From assembly GCF_035594125.1 (NCBI RefSeq), contig NW_026973701.1:327501-391500 (forward strand): a stretch of DNA of 64,000 nucleotides. The letters run 5' to 3'. Shown in pieces: positions 26,111 to 38,551 of this stretch. The DNA is from Scylla paramamosain. Taxonomy: Eukaryota > Arthropoda > Malacostraca > Decapoda > Portunidae. Position numbers and translations under genes: made by a program. Position 1 is the stretch's first letter, and every line of letters starts with the position of its first letter. The notes below the pieces were generated by a model, which made no database searches, had not been told where the DNA came from, and saw only the letters and a program-made list of their open reading frames with translations.

Positions 26111-27600
26111 GATGGGGACTCCGAGGCTGGTATAGGAGTGTGTGTGTAATAATTAGGTGGTTGTAGTTGTTTTGTGTGCAGGAAGAGAGGTATCTCCATG
26201 ACCATAACGTTTGGTACGAGTGAAAACATCCTTTGGTTTCCACAGATATTTACCACATACTTACACACTAGTAACAATTTCCACCAGTAGCACCAGAAGC
26301 AGTCTTCCTCACACGAACCGTTTCATTGCCGGGACTTGAAGGCTGCTGAAGCAATGCGGCGGAGGTCACGCCCCTTAAAGTATTTATACTTACTGTCAAC
26401 ACCATAACTAAAGCAAACACTTTAGTGCAGGTAGTTAAATAAGTGCAATCATTGTTCCAGATTCCTAAATTCACAAAGTACATAAACTCATTGAAAGTTT
26501 TTAGTGCAGGTAATTAAAGTTTTAGTGAAATAATTGTTCCTATTCCTAATGTTGTGTGGTGCATTACCTCAGACAGGCCCACTGGAAGCTGTCAGTCTGC
26601 TGCGGCACGTGGCAAGAACCAAGTGTTGAGGAGCACACGTTGTCCCTTCACCAGTCAGCAGGTTACAAAAAACAATGCAGTATTTTGTTGAGTAATCAAA
26701 GTAATGAAATGTAAATGATAAAATGTCAGTACTGATTCAGTGTCACACTCCACCATGGCAAAGACTGCCGGCTGAGTAATATTCAAGTTGTATTAGTGAG
26801 ACTCTACTCAATGTTAATTAAGGCAGGTGGAAGAAAATAGTAAAAAATGTATCATAGTACAAGAAAATGACACTTCAAAGTGTAAACACATCTTTAACAA
26901 GTAGACTTGAATGGTCATTAAGTAGTACAGCAGACCCTTCCTACAGTAAATTCACTATTATTTGTTGACTGGCCTTATTGTCTCATTATTTTACTTTGCT
27001 TATTATTCTGTTTTGTTTTCTCATTAATACTTGAGTGCCTTCATTTAATCTCTATTATTGTGACTTTGTCTCTCATTATGTTGCTTATGTTGTCTACTCT
27101 CATTATCTGACAGACTGCTCGCCTTCACAGGTCTGGGCGGCTCGGAAGTCTCACTACAAACTGGAGATCCATTCTCTTGGACACAGTTGGAGTCGGACAC
27201 AAGATTCAAGAGGGAGTCATTTTAACGAGAGCTTCAGGCAGAAAATTCGAGTGGATTTTCATTTCTAAAAATATCTTATTTTTTGGGGGGGATATTTTGA
27301 ATCCTTCTTTGTGGAAAAATAACTCCAGATATTATGATTCTAGCTGGAAGTTGACCTGAGCAATGTAGGGTTTGCTGCTGTGAGATTATCACCAAGGCAC
27401 AAGTGTCCGGGATTTAAAGATGATGGAAATGTGTCCTGTGTGCTGCTGTGCTGGGAAGAGGAGAGGAGCAGCAGCAGTGGTGGGGCTCTGCTGCTGCTGT
27501 CACTAGTGCAGCTGCCTTCCCTCAACATACTGTGTCTTCTCTCACCTGCAATGAACAACTATGAACAATACTTTTGCGATGAAGAACAGTGAATAACACC
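26111..27600. other. mostly unique DNA with one ~80-bp direct repeat
   Basis: TTAGTGCAGGTA-TTAAA and ATTGTTCC..ATTCCTAA recur at 26422-26468 and 26501-26550. An acceptor-like CTCGCCTTCACAG is at about 27118-27130. No coding exon is firmly supported. Confidence 0.4.
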
Positions 27601-27617
27601 TCTCCCCATATGGTTGC

Positions 27618-27619
<2 letters not shown>

Positions 27620-27698
<79 letters not shown>

Positions 27699-27701
27699 CA
27701 G
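27620..27701. repeat. (CT)n running into CTCCACAG
   Basis: (CT)n 27620-27696 ends TCTCTCCACAG (AG at 27700-27701), which matches a plus-strand splice acceptor. Confidence 0.9.
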
Positions 27702-27784
27702 TCCTACAGTATGTCCCCCACAGTATGTTTACAAACCCACAGTGACTCCCCACAGTCCCTCACCAACACCCTCACCAACAATTG

Positions 27785-27787
27785 TCT

Positions 27788-27822
<35 letters not shown>

Positions 27823-27848
27823 ATTACATACACAAATGTTGCAATCTT

Positions 27849-27927
<79 letters not shown>

Positions 27928-27953
27928 ATTACATACACAAATGTTGCAATCTT

Positions 27954-27992
<39 letters not shown>

Positions 27993-28018
27993 ATTACATA
28001 CACAAATGTTGCAATCTT

Positions 28019-28097
<79 letters not shown>

Positions 28098-28130
28098 ATT
28101 ACATACACAAGTGTTGCAATCTTGTACAGT
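27785..28130. repeat. four (CA)n tracts interleaved with a 31-bp unique unit
   Basis: The unit beginning CCATTACATACACAAATG and ending in CTTGTA occurs at 27821, 27926, 27991 and 28096. Spacings are 105, 65 and 105 bp, so the pair of tracts forms a 170-bp dimer present twice. The last copy has one substitution. Confidence 0.95.
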
Positions 28131-28135
28131 GTCTA

Positions 28136-28586
28136 CAATAAAGAATGAAACCAAAATCGACAAGCCTAATTTTCTTGCGGCCTGCGTGAATGTAGTGAGG
28201 CTCACAATGTGTGTGTACAAGTGAAGAGTATATTAGATTCAAAATATGAGGCTTACACAAAAATACAGGACACAACTTGATGAGTATGGTGAGTCAAGTG
28301 TGAGTGTCAAATGTGAGTCAAAATGCTCAACTTTGAATTAACCTACAACAAAAAGTGACTAAATAAACACACTATGAAAAAATATAATCTCATCAATAAA
28401 CACTGAAAAAAATTATATACACCAACACAAAATAAATAAATAAATGAAGACTAAGTAAAGCAAATTAATCTGAACGCCAATACACAAACCAACATAGTCG
28501 TATATTTTTAAATACTATGGTGAAAGATAATGAAGCTTAAATATTGAAAGAGAGAGAGAGAGAAATTTTATGTGGTCTTTTTAAAT

Positions 28587-28626
<40 letters not shown>

Positions 28627-28772
28627 CACAAACAAATAATAAAAAAATAAATAAATAAGTAAACAAACAAAATACAAACAAATAATAATAATAGCCATCC
28701 ACAAACCAATCCAGTGCATCCACACCAAGCCACACCAAGCCATCCCTATCCAGCCAATCACGAGTCAGCAGC

Positions 28773-28803
<31 letters not shown>

Positions 28804-29079
28804 TACATACACACAGAGGATTGGGAGAAAGGGGAAATAGTGAAAAAGGAAAAGGAAAAAATAATGGAAAAAGGGATGAGGGAGAGAATAAGAGAAAAAA
28901 TGGCGAAACAAGAGGAAAATGGGAAAAATAAAGGAAAAATACGAATAAAGACAAAAGGAAAAATGAAGAAGAGGGAAAAAAGGGGAAAATGGAGTGAGGA
29001 GGGGAACACTTAGGGAAAACAAACCAAACAATAGGGCATTACATTGTGATTAGGTGCAGCAGGGATGGATCATGAGGAT

Positions 29080-29080
<1 letters not shown>
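28136..29080. other. AT-rich unique, (CT)n, (CA)n and polypurine stretch
   Basis: (GA)n/(CT)n at 28547-28563 and 28590-28622, (CA)n 28771-28797, and a purine-rich stretch 28815-29012. No gene. Confidence 0.6.
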
Positions 29081-29155
<75 letters not shown>

Positions 29156-29194
29156 GTCAGGAATTTAATTTTGTGTTAGTGGTTGACGCCATTT

Positions 29195-29264
<70 letters not shown>

Positions 29265-29307
29265 TACAACAGTTTTCTCTTTCTGCTTACTATCGCTCTT
29301 ATCTTTC

Positions 29308-29366
<59 letters not shown>

Positions 29367-29400
29367 CATATTACACACACACACACACACTTTTCACAGG
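29081..29400. repeat. (GA)n, (CT)n, (GA)n, (CA)n cluster
   Basis: (GA)n 29081-29152, (CT)n 29200-29264, (GA)n 29311-29361 and (CA)n about 29374-29390. The facing (CT)n and (GA)n tracts can pair as a hairpin. Confidence 0.9.
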
Positions 29401-29653
29401 CAAGTTAACAACTTTAATAAAAAAAATAACCCTTTTTACCTTACCTATCACAATAACCCTTTTTTACCTCCTATCCCTTCCCTTCCATATGAAACCGAAT
29501 CAATAAGAAATATCACTTGCTTCTCTCCTGTAACTTATAATGAAACGCTCGAATTAATTAATAAGGTGCACAAAGGAGCTTAATTAGTGAACAGGAAAGA
29601 TTAAAATGCATTGTGGGAAAAAAAAAGGTGAAATATGAAGTGAGTTTGAGGGA

Positions 29654-29715
<62 letters not shown>

Positions 29716-29978
29716 CTTAAAAGGTAATGGATTTTACAAGTGAAGAATGTAAAGTATTGTATCCGAAAGCATAAGGGATTGGACGCCCTGAGTGAAGCGA
29801 TTACAGGTGTCTATTGTTCCCGTGGTTGATATATTGAGACAGCTTGTCCGCCACCTTGCAATTTCTTATACAGGGTGTAACGTGAGTTTCAGCAAATACT
29901 TAAAAAGGTGAAAGAACGTGTAATTGTAAGTAGAGAATGTTGTATACACATATGCATTTTAAGGCTTTGTTTACCCTT
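29401..29978. other. unique AT-rich DNA with (TG)n
   Basis: (TG)n 29659-29711. CAGGGTGTAACGTGAG near 29873 resembles some transposon termini but no partner was found. Confidence 0.4.
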
Positions 29979-30562
29979 CAGAGGAGTTGAAAATGTACGG
30001 GACTCTCGGGTGTGCTCTGTGACATGACGGACACACGGTTGCGTTGTCGCAGCCTGGGAGGTGCCACTTGCTCAAATTACGAGTGGTTTAATCTTATTTT
30101 TTTGCAGGCTGTGAAATGTTGCAGTATCTTATAACAAGACAAATGGTATCAAAAAACATGTAATTTACCGATAAGCATTACATGACAACATTATTGCGAT
30201 GATTAAAAGTACTCCTGTAAAATGCTACGTGGCATCATCAAAGCAAAGGAGCAGGGGGACCGAGTCCAAGTGACCTTGAAAACAGCTGAGTGATGATGCT
30301 ACGCAGCATTTTACAGGTGTACTTTTAATCACCGCAATAATGTTGTCGTGTAATGCTTATCGGTAAATGACATGCCTTTTAATACCATTTGTCTTATTAT
30401 AAGATACTGTAATATTCCAAAGCCTTCAAAAAATAAGATTAAACCATTCGTAATTTGAGCAAGTGGCACCTCCGAGGCTGAGACAATGCAGCCGTCTGTA
30501 CTTCACCTCACAGCTACACGCAGAGCACAGCAGCGTGTCCCATACATTTTTCAACTCCTCTG
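29979..30562. repeat. 584-bp long inverted repeat (arms ~265 bp, ~50-bp loop)
   Basis: Left arm 29979-30240 and right arm 30291-30562 are reverse complements, about 85-90% identical by eye. The outer ends are CAGAGGAGTTGAAAA on the left and TTTTTCAACTCCTCTG on the right. Shared blocks include AGGTGCCACTTGCTCAAATT, TTACCGATAAGCATTAC and ATTATTGCGATGATTAAAAG. Similarity stops sharply at both outer ends. No open frame of note; a foldback-type element or a hairpin-RNA source are both possible. Confidence 0.9.
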
Positions 30563-30684
30563 ACGCACGCCGCCCACCACCAGGATCGGCAAGTCGGACA
30601 TGATGCGGAAGAAGGCGCGGGAGCCGAAGTATTCATACGCCGTCCACCGTCTCTCCGCTGAGACAGCTGCTCCTTGTGTCACAG
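30551..30684 (-). CDS. candidate exon abutting the palindrome
   Basis: On the minus strand a branch-like CTAAC, a pyrimidine tract and CCTCAG precede an open, GC-rich frame starting at 30684. It includes AERRWTAYEYFGSRAFFRIM and SDLPILVVGGVRQR, then a TGA inside the palindrome arm (30551-30553). Codon choice looks coding. I do not recognise the product. The true exon may end at GTGCGT, or have been cut by the palindrome. Confidence 0.4.
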
Positions 30685-30689
30685 CTGAG

Positions 30690-31385
30690 GAAGAGAGAGG
30701 TGAGGGTTAGGTCACTCCTGCAGGAACACGAAGGAAGAACGAACACCAATAGACATGGCCACTCGGAGGGATACAAAGGAAACACAAGAAGTAAAAGATA
30801 ACGACAAGAGGTTGAAATCGATCATAAAATGAAGAACAAACAGTACTAGATAAGAGCAAGGGGTTAGATCACTCACAAAGAAATACAAATGAAGAACAAA
30901 CAACATATCTAACTTGTATTTTGGTTCTTCCGAGGCTGTTTGTGACAAGGCACACTGAGCAATCCTGTAAAGTGGATGTAGGCTGTAAAATGCAAGGATG
31001 CAGGCCCGGTGAGAGAGGGAGGGAGGGAGGGAGGCAGAAAGGAGGGAAGAAAGGAACGTGGGAGAAAAGAAAGGAATAAATAAAAACAAAGCCTCCCCCA
31101 CCAAAAATAAATGAATAAATATATAAATAAATAAAAGGAAAACGGAGAATAAAACAAGAAAGGAAGGTATGAACAAAAGGAGAGGGAAAGGAAGAGAAGG
31201 AAAAGAAAACGGGAGAAATCAAATGAAAGAAAGGAAGGCAGGAAGGATGAAAAAAAAAAAACGAAATAACGGAAAGGTAGAAAACGAAGAAAGGAAATCA
31301 AATATATACAAAAAGGAAGGAAGGAAGAAAGAGGAAGGAAAACGATGCCATAAGTAATGAGAGGGTTAAACGAAAAGAAAGAACA
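30690..31385. repeat. polypurine-rich stretch
   Basis: From about 31010 to 31380 the plus strand is nearly all purine (GGGA, AAGG, AAAG words). The Phe/Leu/Ser-rich minus frames here reflect this bias and are not taken as genes. Confidence 0.7.
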
Positions 31386-31389
31386 GACA

Positions 31390-31660
31390 AGACTTGAATT
31401 TTTTTTTATTTTTTTTTTTTTTTAGGTAGGAAGGATACTGGCCAAGGGCAACAAAAATCTAATGAAAAAAAATTCCCACTGAAATGCCAGTCCCATAAAA
31501 GGGTCAAAGCAGTGGTCAAAAAGTGGTGGATAAGTGTCTTGAAACCTCCCTCTTGAAGGAATTCAAGTCATAGGAAGGTGGAAATACAGAAGCAGGCAGG
31601 GAGTTCCAGAGTTTACCAGAGAAAGGGATGAATGATTGATTGACGAAGAATTGAATAGAC
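31390..31660 (-). mobile_element. LINE 3' end fragment (RT C-terminus and 3' UTR)
   Basis: On the minus strand the frame reads NQSFIPFSGKLWNSLPASVF then PPSYDLNSFKREVSRHLSTTF and a stop, followed by a 3' UTR and a T-run on the plus strand (31400-31423), which is the poly-A tail. This tail module recurs at 63640-63870 and, more diverged, at 52806-53073. Confidence 0.7.
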
Positions 31661-31685
31661 GAGAGAGAGAAAAAGAGAAAAAAAA

Positions 31686-31752
<67 letters not shown>
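31686..31752. repeat. (GA)n tract
   Basis: Pure (GA)n next to the LINE tail. Confidence 0.9.
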
Positions 31753-31755
<3 letters not shown>

Positions 31756-31975
31756 ACAAGGTCCGAGAGTGGCGAGGATGGGGGAGGCTGGAGGGTGGTG
31801 AAAGAAGGGGTACTGGAATGACTGGCAGGATTGTGACTATCTATCTATCTGTCTATCTATGGCTGCAATGTGAAATACCGAAGCGTGAATGACATGAGTT
31901 TAAATATATGACTGAATTTTGCATGAGTAGAACGTGGAGAACATGAGCATGAATGACTGAAGAGTGGATTTATAA

Positions 31976-32100
31976 CTGCCAAGCCATGCTAAGCAAGCCA
32001 AGCCAAGCAAGCCAAGCCAGGCCAAGCAAGCCAGGCCAAGCAGGCCAGGCCAAGCAAGCCAGGCCAAGCAAACCAAGCCGTGAAAGGCGAGGCACGCTAA
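31976..32100. repeat. AAGCCAGGCC minisatellite, ~10-bp unit
   Basis: About twelve copies of AAGCAAGCC and AAGCCAGGCC variants. Confidence 0.9.
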
Positions 32101-32150
32101 GTTAACCACACACTTTTGATGAGTTATGGAACGTGTGTGTGTGTGTGTGT

Positions 32151-35100
32151 GTAATAATAATAATAATAATAAACGGTTTATTATTTAGGCAGTTGACAAA
32201 CTGAAAATGTACATAGGGGATGGGGAAAAACTTAACATTAATCCTAACGGTAAGACTAATCTAGGAGGGAAATACTATTGATTGATGGCTCGCTCCATGG
32301 TGGGAATCGCACTGAGTCTGTACCGGTCCGTGCGCGGCGCCTTCAGGGGCGTTATTTTGTTGTGGTGTCTGGTGGCACGGACAGGGCGAGGCGCGTCGGG
32401 CGGCAGCATGTCTCTGAGACGCGGATGATGCAGTAGTCCCTTCCCAAACTTCTCCAGAGCCTCTCGGTGCCTGGTGGATATTCTGGACAGACTCAGGGTG
32501 GTCAGGGCTTCTTCATAGGTGGTGTATGCAGGGCCAAGGATGACCCTGCACGCCCTTTTCTGCACACTCTCTAGCTGTAGCTGTTGAGTGTGTGTGAGGG
32601 AGGAGGACCACGCTGGGGAGGCGTACATGAGTTTGGGGAGGATGAAGGTGAGGTACACCCCCCTTAACTCATCTGTCGGCGTCCCCAGCGACCTGAGTCT
32701 GCGCAGCATGTACAGCCTGTAGGTAGCTGATCTCACGGTGCTGGCGACATGCTGCTTCCAGGTCAGCTGGTCGTCCACCGTGACTCCGAGAAGCTTGGCA
32801 CATTGGACCACCTGGAGGGGGTGAGGGCCCACTGTGAGCCGGGGAGGGGGCACTGGTACAGAGGAGGTACAGAAATGCATCACCACAGTTTTGCTGTGGT
32901 TGATGGTCATCCTGCTCTCCTCTGTCAACGTCTGCAGTCGCTCCAGAATTGCTTGCAGTGGCGAGTAGTCCGGGTTCTTGTTGGAAACTGGGACGCCCGC
33001 GGTGCAGTCGTCCACATACTTCCAGCGATGGGGGGTGTCGGTGAGGGCGTCGTTGATGAGGAGGAGGAAGCATAGAGGACCCATCTTGGTCCCCTGGGGG
33101 GACTCCACATGTCAGCTGTTGGAAATTAGAGACAGAGCCCTGATAGCGAACGGCCTGACGTCTCCCTGTGAGGAAGTCGGCTAGCCACGCTATCAGATTA
33201 GGAGGGAGACCCAGACTTACTGCCTTGCTGATGACAACAGTGTGATCAACTAGATCAAAGGCTTTTTTGAAGTCGACAAAAGCAACAGCTAGAGAGGTGT
33301 TTCGCTTGTCCAGGTCCAGGTGGCTGTGGATGAATTCAAGGAAGCTGGTCAGGTAATGTGAGGTGGAGGTGGCTTTAATATTTCCGAATTGTCTGATATC
33401 CACGGTGTTACAAATTTTGGTGTATGCCCAGTCATATACAAAATCTTCACAAATAAGGCTAGGGATGGGGGTGATAGAGACTGGCCTGAGGTCATTGAGT
33501 GACTGAGGACTGGAAGTTTTGGGGATGGGAGTGACATAAGATGTCTTCCAGTCCGCGGGGCAAGAGTGTTGGGAGAGTGAGGCGTTTATTATGGAGCATA
33601 GCGGTGTTGCTAGCTCTACAGCAAATTCCTTGTAAATTTTTATAGGAAGGTCAGTGGGTGTGGTGGATCTTGGTTTAAATTTAAGTATTCTCTTAAAAAC
33701 ATCCATCGCCTGGACAGTGTGTGGAGGGGAGGGAGCGGGCAGATAGGCAGGAAGCGGAGTGGTGTGGAGGGGAGGAAAGGTTTGACAGATAGCAGCAAAG
33801 TGATCGTTCATCTCCTGAGCCGCGAGATTAGCAGGAAGGTGTGAGGTGCAAGGAAGGGATGAAGTGTGCTTTTGTAAGCCACACAAAGCTTTGATCTTAG
33901 CGTACCACTGTCTGTTGTTGGTCAGCTTGAGGTGGTGTATCTTGTCTGGGTAATAGCTTGCCTTTGCATTCTTAATCTCCCTGATTACTCTGTTTCTTAG
34001 TTTCCTGTAAAGGACCGGGCAGGAGTGGAACGCCCAGGTCCGCTGACGCATGAGTCTTTTAATGCGGGGCGTCATCCAGGGAGCATCAGACGGGTGCGTT
34101 GTGACGCTCTTGGCTGGGAAGTAGTGGTGGAAGGCTGCTGTAGTAGTGGCGACGTAGTTTTGCCATTTTTAAGTGGACGTCCTCCTCATCCAGCACCTCG
34201 GTCCACGGGTGTTGTGTCACCCACTGCCCAAACTCCCTCATGGCTGAGTCAGGCATGGGGCGGTGGGTCCTGGTGACAGCTGACCGGGGGGTCGAGGTGG
34301 TGGGTGTGGGTGACCACAGTATGGAGAGGTGGGTGCTCCGTCCCATGGGAGGCAGCGGCTTGGGTGGCGAGTACTGCTGGCCCAGGTCTGTGAGGATAAG
34401 GTCGAGGATGGCTTGCTGGTGGGTGGGGAAGTCCACGACCTGGGTGAGGTGTAGCTGGTGTAGGATATCGTTGATATCTAATCTGTTAAAGTCCCCACAG
34501 ATGACCAGCTTGCCAGCAGGATACCTCACCCTCAGGGCATCAGCAGTGTTGATGATGTGAGCGGTGAGCAACTGTGCAGTGGCGGCTCGTGGGGGGGTGG
34601 TACACGACGCAGACTATGATGGAGGCCGTGTTGTTGGGATGGGAGGGGGGCGTGACTCTCACCCACAGGGCCTCCACACCGGCAGGAATATCGACAGGGA
34701 GGTGTGAGGGGCTGAGGGCAGAGCGGCAGAAGACGGCCACTCCCCCCCCCCCTGCGCCCTGACCTGAGGTGATGGAAGAGCTGGTAGTCCTGCATCGTGC
34801 ACACCTCAGGAACAATCTGCCACGCCTCAGTAACCGCCACAATGTCCGCACAAGTAGATCTCACCGTCACAATCACTTCGTCCATCTTGTTGGCCAGAGA
34901 CGTTGCATTAAATAAGAGGAGTGAGGGAAGACTATACCACGTTCTCGGCACCTCAAAGTGTTTGTATTCCCTCTTCTCCACCCTGCGGTCGTCTCTGGCA
35001 CTGGAGGTCACTACCTTGATGGGACGCACCACACTTTTGCCTCCTCTCGATCCACGGTTTCGAAATAGTTTTAAGGACTTAAGGCACTGTATCACGTTGG

Positions 35101-35173
35101 GTGGCGGGTACCCAGATCCTCGTCTACGACGCAGGAGGTAATTGCGTTCGTATGTTTGCACTGAAGCACTCAT
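32151..35173 (-). mobile_element. near full-length non-LTR retrotransposon, frameshifted
   Basis: In minus-strand order: an N-terminal basic region from 35173; an endonuclease from about 34920 (LLFNATSLANKMDE, VTEAW, VICGDFNRLD); a linker; reverse transcriptase with FVDFKKAFDLVDH (about 33243-33285), CGVPxG and the catalytic YVDD (33007-33018); and a C-terminal region ending at 32275. The 3' UTR ends in (ATT)n on this strand at 32151-32172. Frame breaks occur at a C run near 34741-34753, near 34560, near 34080 and at a G run 33101-33106. It looks like a Jockey/CR1/L2-group LINE. The endonuclease S-D-H block reads RSTHLSI, so Asp is lost. Inactive but recent enough to read easily. Confidence 0.85.
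32275..34075 (-). pseudogene. LINE reverse transcriptase, split by a frameshift at 33101-33106
   Basis: Two overlapping frames (34075-32669 and 33108-32275) together cover the whole polymerase. The first carries the linker helices, PIPKTSSPQSLNDLRPVSIT and FVDFKKAFDLVDH; the second GTKMGPLCFLLLIND, KYVDD and the thumb (KLLGVTVDDQLTWKQHV). The break is a length change in a six-base G run. Its job would be target-primed reverse transcription of the element RNA. Confidence 0.85.
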
Positions 35174-35399
35174 TTTTCTTTATGTATCACACGCATTCGC
35201 TACAAGTGTTCACAAAAACAACAATCCCACCAGATCGAGCCTCAAACTAAACGCTAAAAGTTGAAAACAGAAAAGTAAAAAAACAAAACAAACTGAGGTC
35301 ACTATCACTAGGGGGCGGGGAAGGCCAACAAGTTGGCCGAGGCTGCTCGAGAGCGCCAAGGTCACACGTCCTGCCCGTATGAGGTCAAGACGGTGTGTG

Positions 35400-35401
<2 letters not shown>
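35174..35401. other. unique flank of the LINE
   Basis: Probably the 5' UTR of the LINE; its exact 5' end is not visible. Confidence 0.4.
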
Positions 35402-35712
<311 letters not shown>

Positions 35713-36287
35713 GTCCGCTGCCACAAATCGCCTTAACACAAGTGGACCAAACTCTCATTGGTGCCCATCCATCCACAGTGCCAGTGTCCCGTGAGTGATG
35801 GATGGCTGGAAGGTTCCTGACTGCACTCACCAAACCCTAACCAAACTCCAAAACACACACAAACCTTCCGTCACCCTCTTCTAACCCTTTGTCCTGAAAC
35901 ATCTTAAACCATCCCAAAAATGTTTCTCATCTAATCCCAAACCAAAAAATATCGACTAGGGGAGAGCGGGGATAGTTGCATCAAATTTTACATTTCCTTC
36001 TACAGAATTGTGTATAATTCATTCAAGTGAAATTCAGTTGTCGTATATAAATATGCTAGACCTCATCATCAAGTTCACATGCGTAGATATTAATGAAAAT
36101 CATTTCTTATATACTTAATTTTGATATATATCTAAAAAAATATTTGATGCAACTTACCCCATCTGCGGGGCAAGTTGCATCAATATGAGGGGCAAGTTGC
36201 ATCATAAACAAACTATAACTTTTGAGAGTTTCTTTAAATGATAAGAAAATAGAAATCCAATATAAACTGAACCGATGAACCTTAAAT

Positions 36288-38188
36288 TTATTCATCATCA
36301 GATTCACAGTTATGACAAATATAATATAAAATTATACCTCCATCTGTTCCCAAACATTCCTCATGAGACCATCCTCTGCATGTACTACATTGAATCCATT
36401 TCTCCCGGGGCCTGCTATTGGAATATGGTTCTACACAAATCAGACAATACCAGTCTTCGTCGTCTGAGCTGGATATGTCGTACTTTTCAACAGGTTTTTT
36501 GGATCGAACTTTGTGTAAAAACTCCTGCTTCCTTTTCTTGGTGGCTTTCTTTTCTTTGACATCATTCTTTTTGTTTTTTTTCTTAATGGCTTCAGCAAAC
36601 AGAGCATTTCTTTCAGGTGTGTCTGTTAATATGGCACTTTTACGTGCTTTTCTGCCTGTATTACATTTCTTTTTCCGAGGTGTTGCTTTTGGATGTGGCA
36701 TGATTTTTTCTGGGCAAAGGGAAGACTCACCAACATTTGCTGTTTCAACTTGATCAGTAATGAAAGAAGCTACTGCTGGTTGTGGTCCTACTGCAGTTGA
36801 AGTGGAAGGAAGGGGTTCACTGGCTGTAGAAGAGGAAGGATGGGGTTCCATTGATGCAGAAGTGGAAGAAAACCAATGTTCATCTACCGATTTTGAAACC
36901 TCTGAGACATCTTGCATTGCTCTGGCCGCATCCTGTTCACATTGCTGCCTCACTGGGCGATCCGTTACTGAAGAGGGAGCAAACTCCCAGTCATCAAAGA
37001 TATTTGTATTCAAAGGACTGATGCCGCTGACTTTAAAGCCACTCGTGATGTTAATGGGAGTTGAAGCTCTCAGAAAAGCTTTTTTTACTTGAGAAGGAAT
37101 GTCGTAAATGGTCATTCTTTTTCCAGGATTACTCCGTAACCAGTCATTCTGAGCTGAACTCAGGTAACGCTTGAAAGGTCCATAAACTGACCTATCTAAG
37201 GGCTGCAACTTGTGGGAGCAGTGTGGAGGAAATGACAGCAAAACCACTCCATTTTCCTTGCATAATGTGATAACATCATAGTTAACATGAGATTGGTGAT
37301 TATCTAGCAACAGCAAGATAGGTTTCTCGACAGTTGCTTTTGTATGCTTAATGAAATGCTTCATAAACAGTAAGAAGTTATCCTGTGTCATCCATCCAGA
37401 AGGGTGACAGGCTCCAATTGATCCTTCTGGGCCATCCCTTATGAAATGATCATGGTAGTTTTTCCGTGGAAATATCAACATGGGAGGAACAGACCCTCCA
37501 ATGGCACTGACAGCAACACAAAATGTAACAAGTTGTCCTCTCTCAGGTGAGGTAAGAGAGCCAACTTGCTTTGTGCCCTTAACTGCTACCACTGCACGAG
37601 GTTTCTGAACAGTTGTCCACTTTCATCAGCATTCCATATGTCTTGAGGTTCAAATTTATACTTATCCATGAGAGAAGAAAGCTTGGAGAAAAATAACTCT
37701 ACATTATGCTTGTTGAAACTTGTAGCTCTGGACAAACTTGTCGCTTCAGGTTGTCTAATTGAGAGTTCTTGTCCATGTCGCTTCATGAAACCTGAAAACC
37801 AGTCTTTTCCAGCATATTTATCATTGCGCCAATTATCAGGCATTTCTATCTTTGCTTCATTGGCGCATTTGAAAGCCAGTTCCTTGACTTCTCTCGGAGA
37901 AAGACCAAAATAAATTGCTGCTGCTGTTTTCAGATAGGATACTAATTCTTCTTCCTGCTCACATGTAAATACTTGTCTTGGTTTGGCATATCCTACATGT
38001 GTATTGTTTTTAGCAGTGTTGCCAGAGGTTTTGTGAATAAATCGTTGTAAGGTTGAGTAGTGGACACCAAACAGTTGTGTGGACTCTCTCACTGATTTAT
38101 TCTTATTTCGAACAAAATCAGCAGCCTCCTGCATTAGTTGGGGTGTTGCTGACCCACGTTCAGTCTTTCTTTTGTAGTTCCGAACCAT
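36288..38188 (-). pseudogene. pogo-family transposase with PHD finger, one frameshift
   Basis: The first frame (38188-37586) starts MVRNYKRKTERGSATPQLMQ. It carries a Psq-type helix-turn-helix (about residues 15-55), a CENP-B/Tc5-type helix-turn-helix and the start of the DDE domain with the first catalytic Asp (WNADESG). One base appears lost in the Gly codon after that motif (about 37612), shifting the frame. The second frame (37592-36288) continues with PMLIFPRKNYHD, the second Asp (LLLLDNHQSH) and the third (LQPLDRSVYGPFKRYL) with 35 residues between them. Then come a Ser/Thr-rich linker, a Lys-rich segment and a Cys4-His-Cys3 PHD finger (CLIC, CSTCRGWSHEEC, CHNC). No other defect is seen. 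Family role: excises and inserts the element at TA. Confidence 0.9.
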
Positions 38189-38259
38189 TTCTGAAATAAA
38201 TAAAACGAGTTGAATGCATAAGAATAGTCTAACTATAATAATGAAATAAATTTACTAAT

Positions 38260-38291
38260 GGGGCAAGTTGAATCATGATTCAACTTGCCCC
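38260..38291. promoter_or_regulatory. 32-bp perfect palindrome, likely transposase-binding or hairpin site
   Basis: GGGGCAAGTTGAATCA is followed directly by its exact reverse complement. It lies upstream of the transposase start (38188) and repeats the subterminal motif of the element. Confidence 0.7.
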
Positions 38292-38437
38292 GTCACGAAT
38301 GATTCAACTTGCCCCCTCACAGCAACCAAAATTTGATCGCCAGCTAAATATATACTAACGGTCATTCTAATGCAAATTTGTAAGAGAAATAATTGCATAT
38401 AGTACAGAATTATATAGCTATTTTCAAAACACTGTTA

Positions 38438-38551
<114 letters not shown>

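Noticed and set aside
27821..28127. CRISPR-like pattern of repeated ~31-bp units with spacers
   Set aside because: The spacers are (CA)n of varying length, not unique sequences; it is a duplicated microsatellite in a eukaryotic genome.
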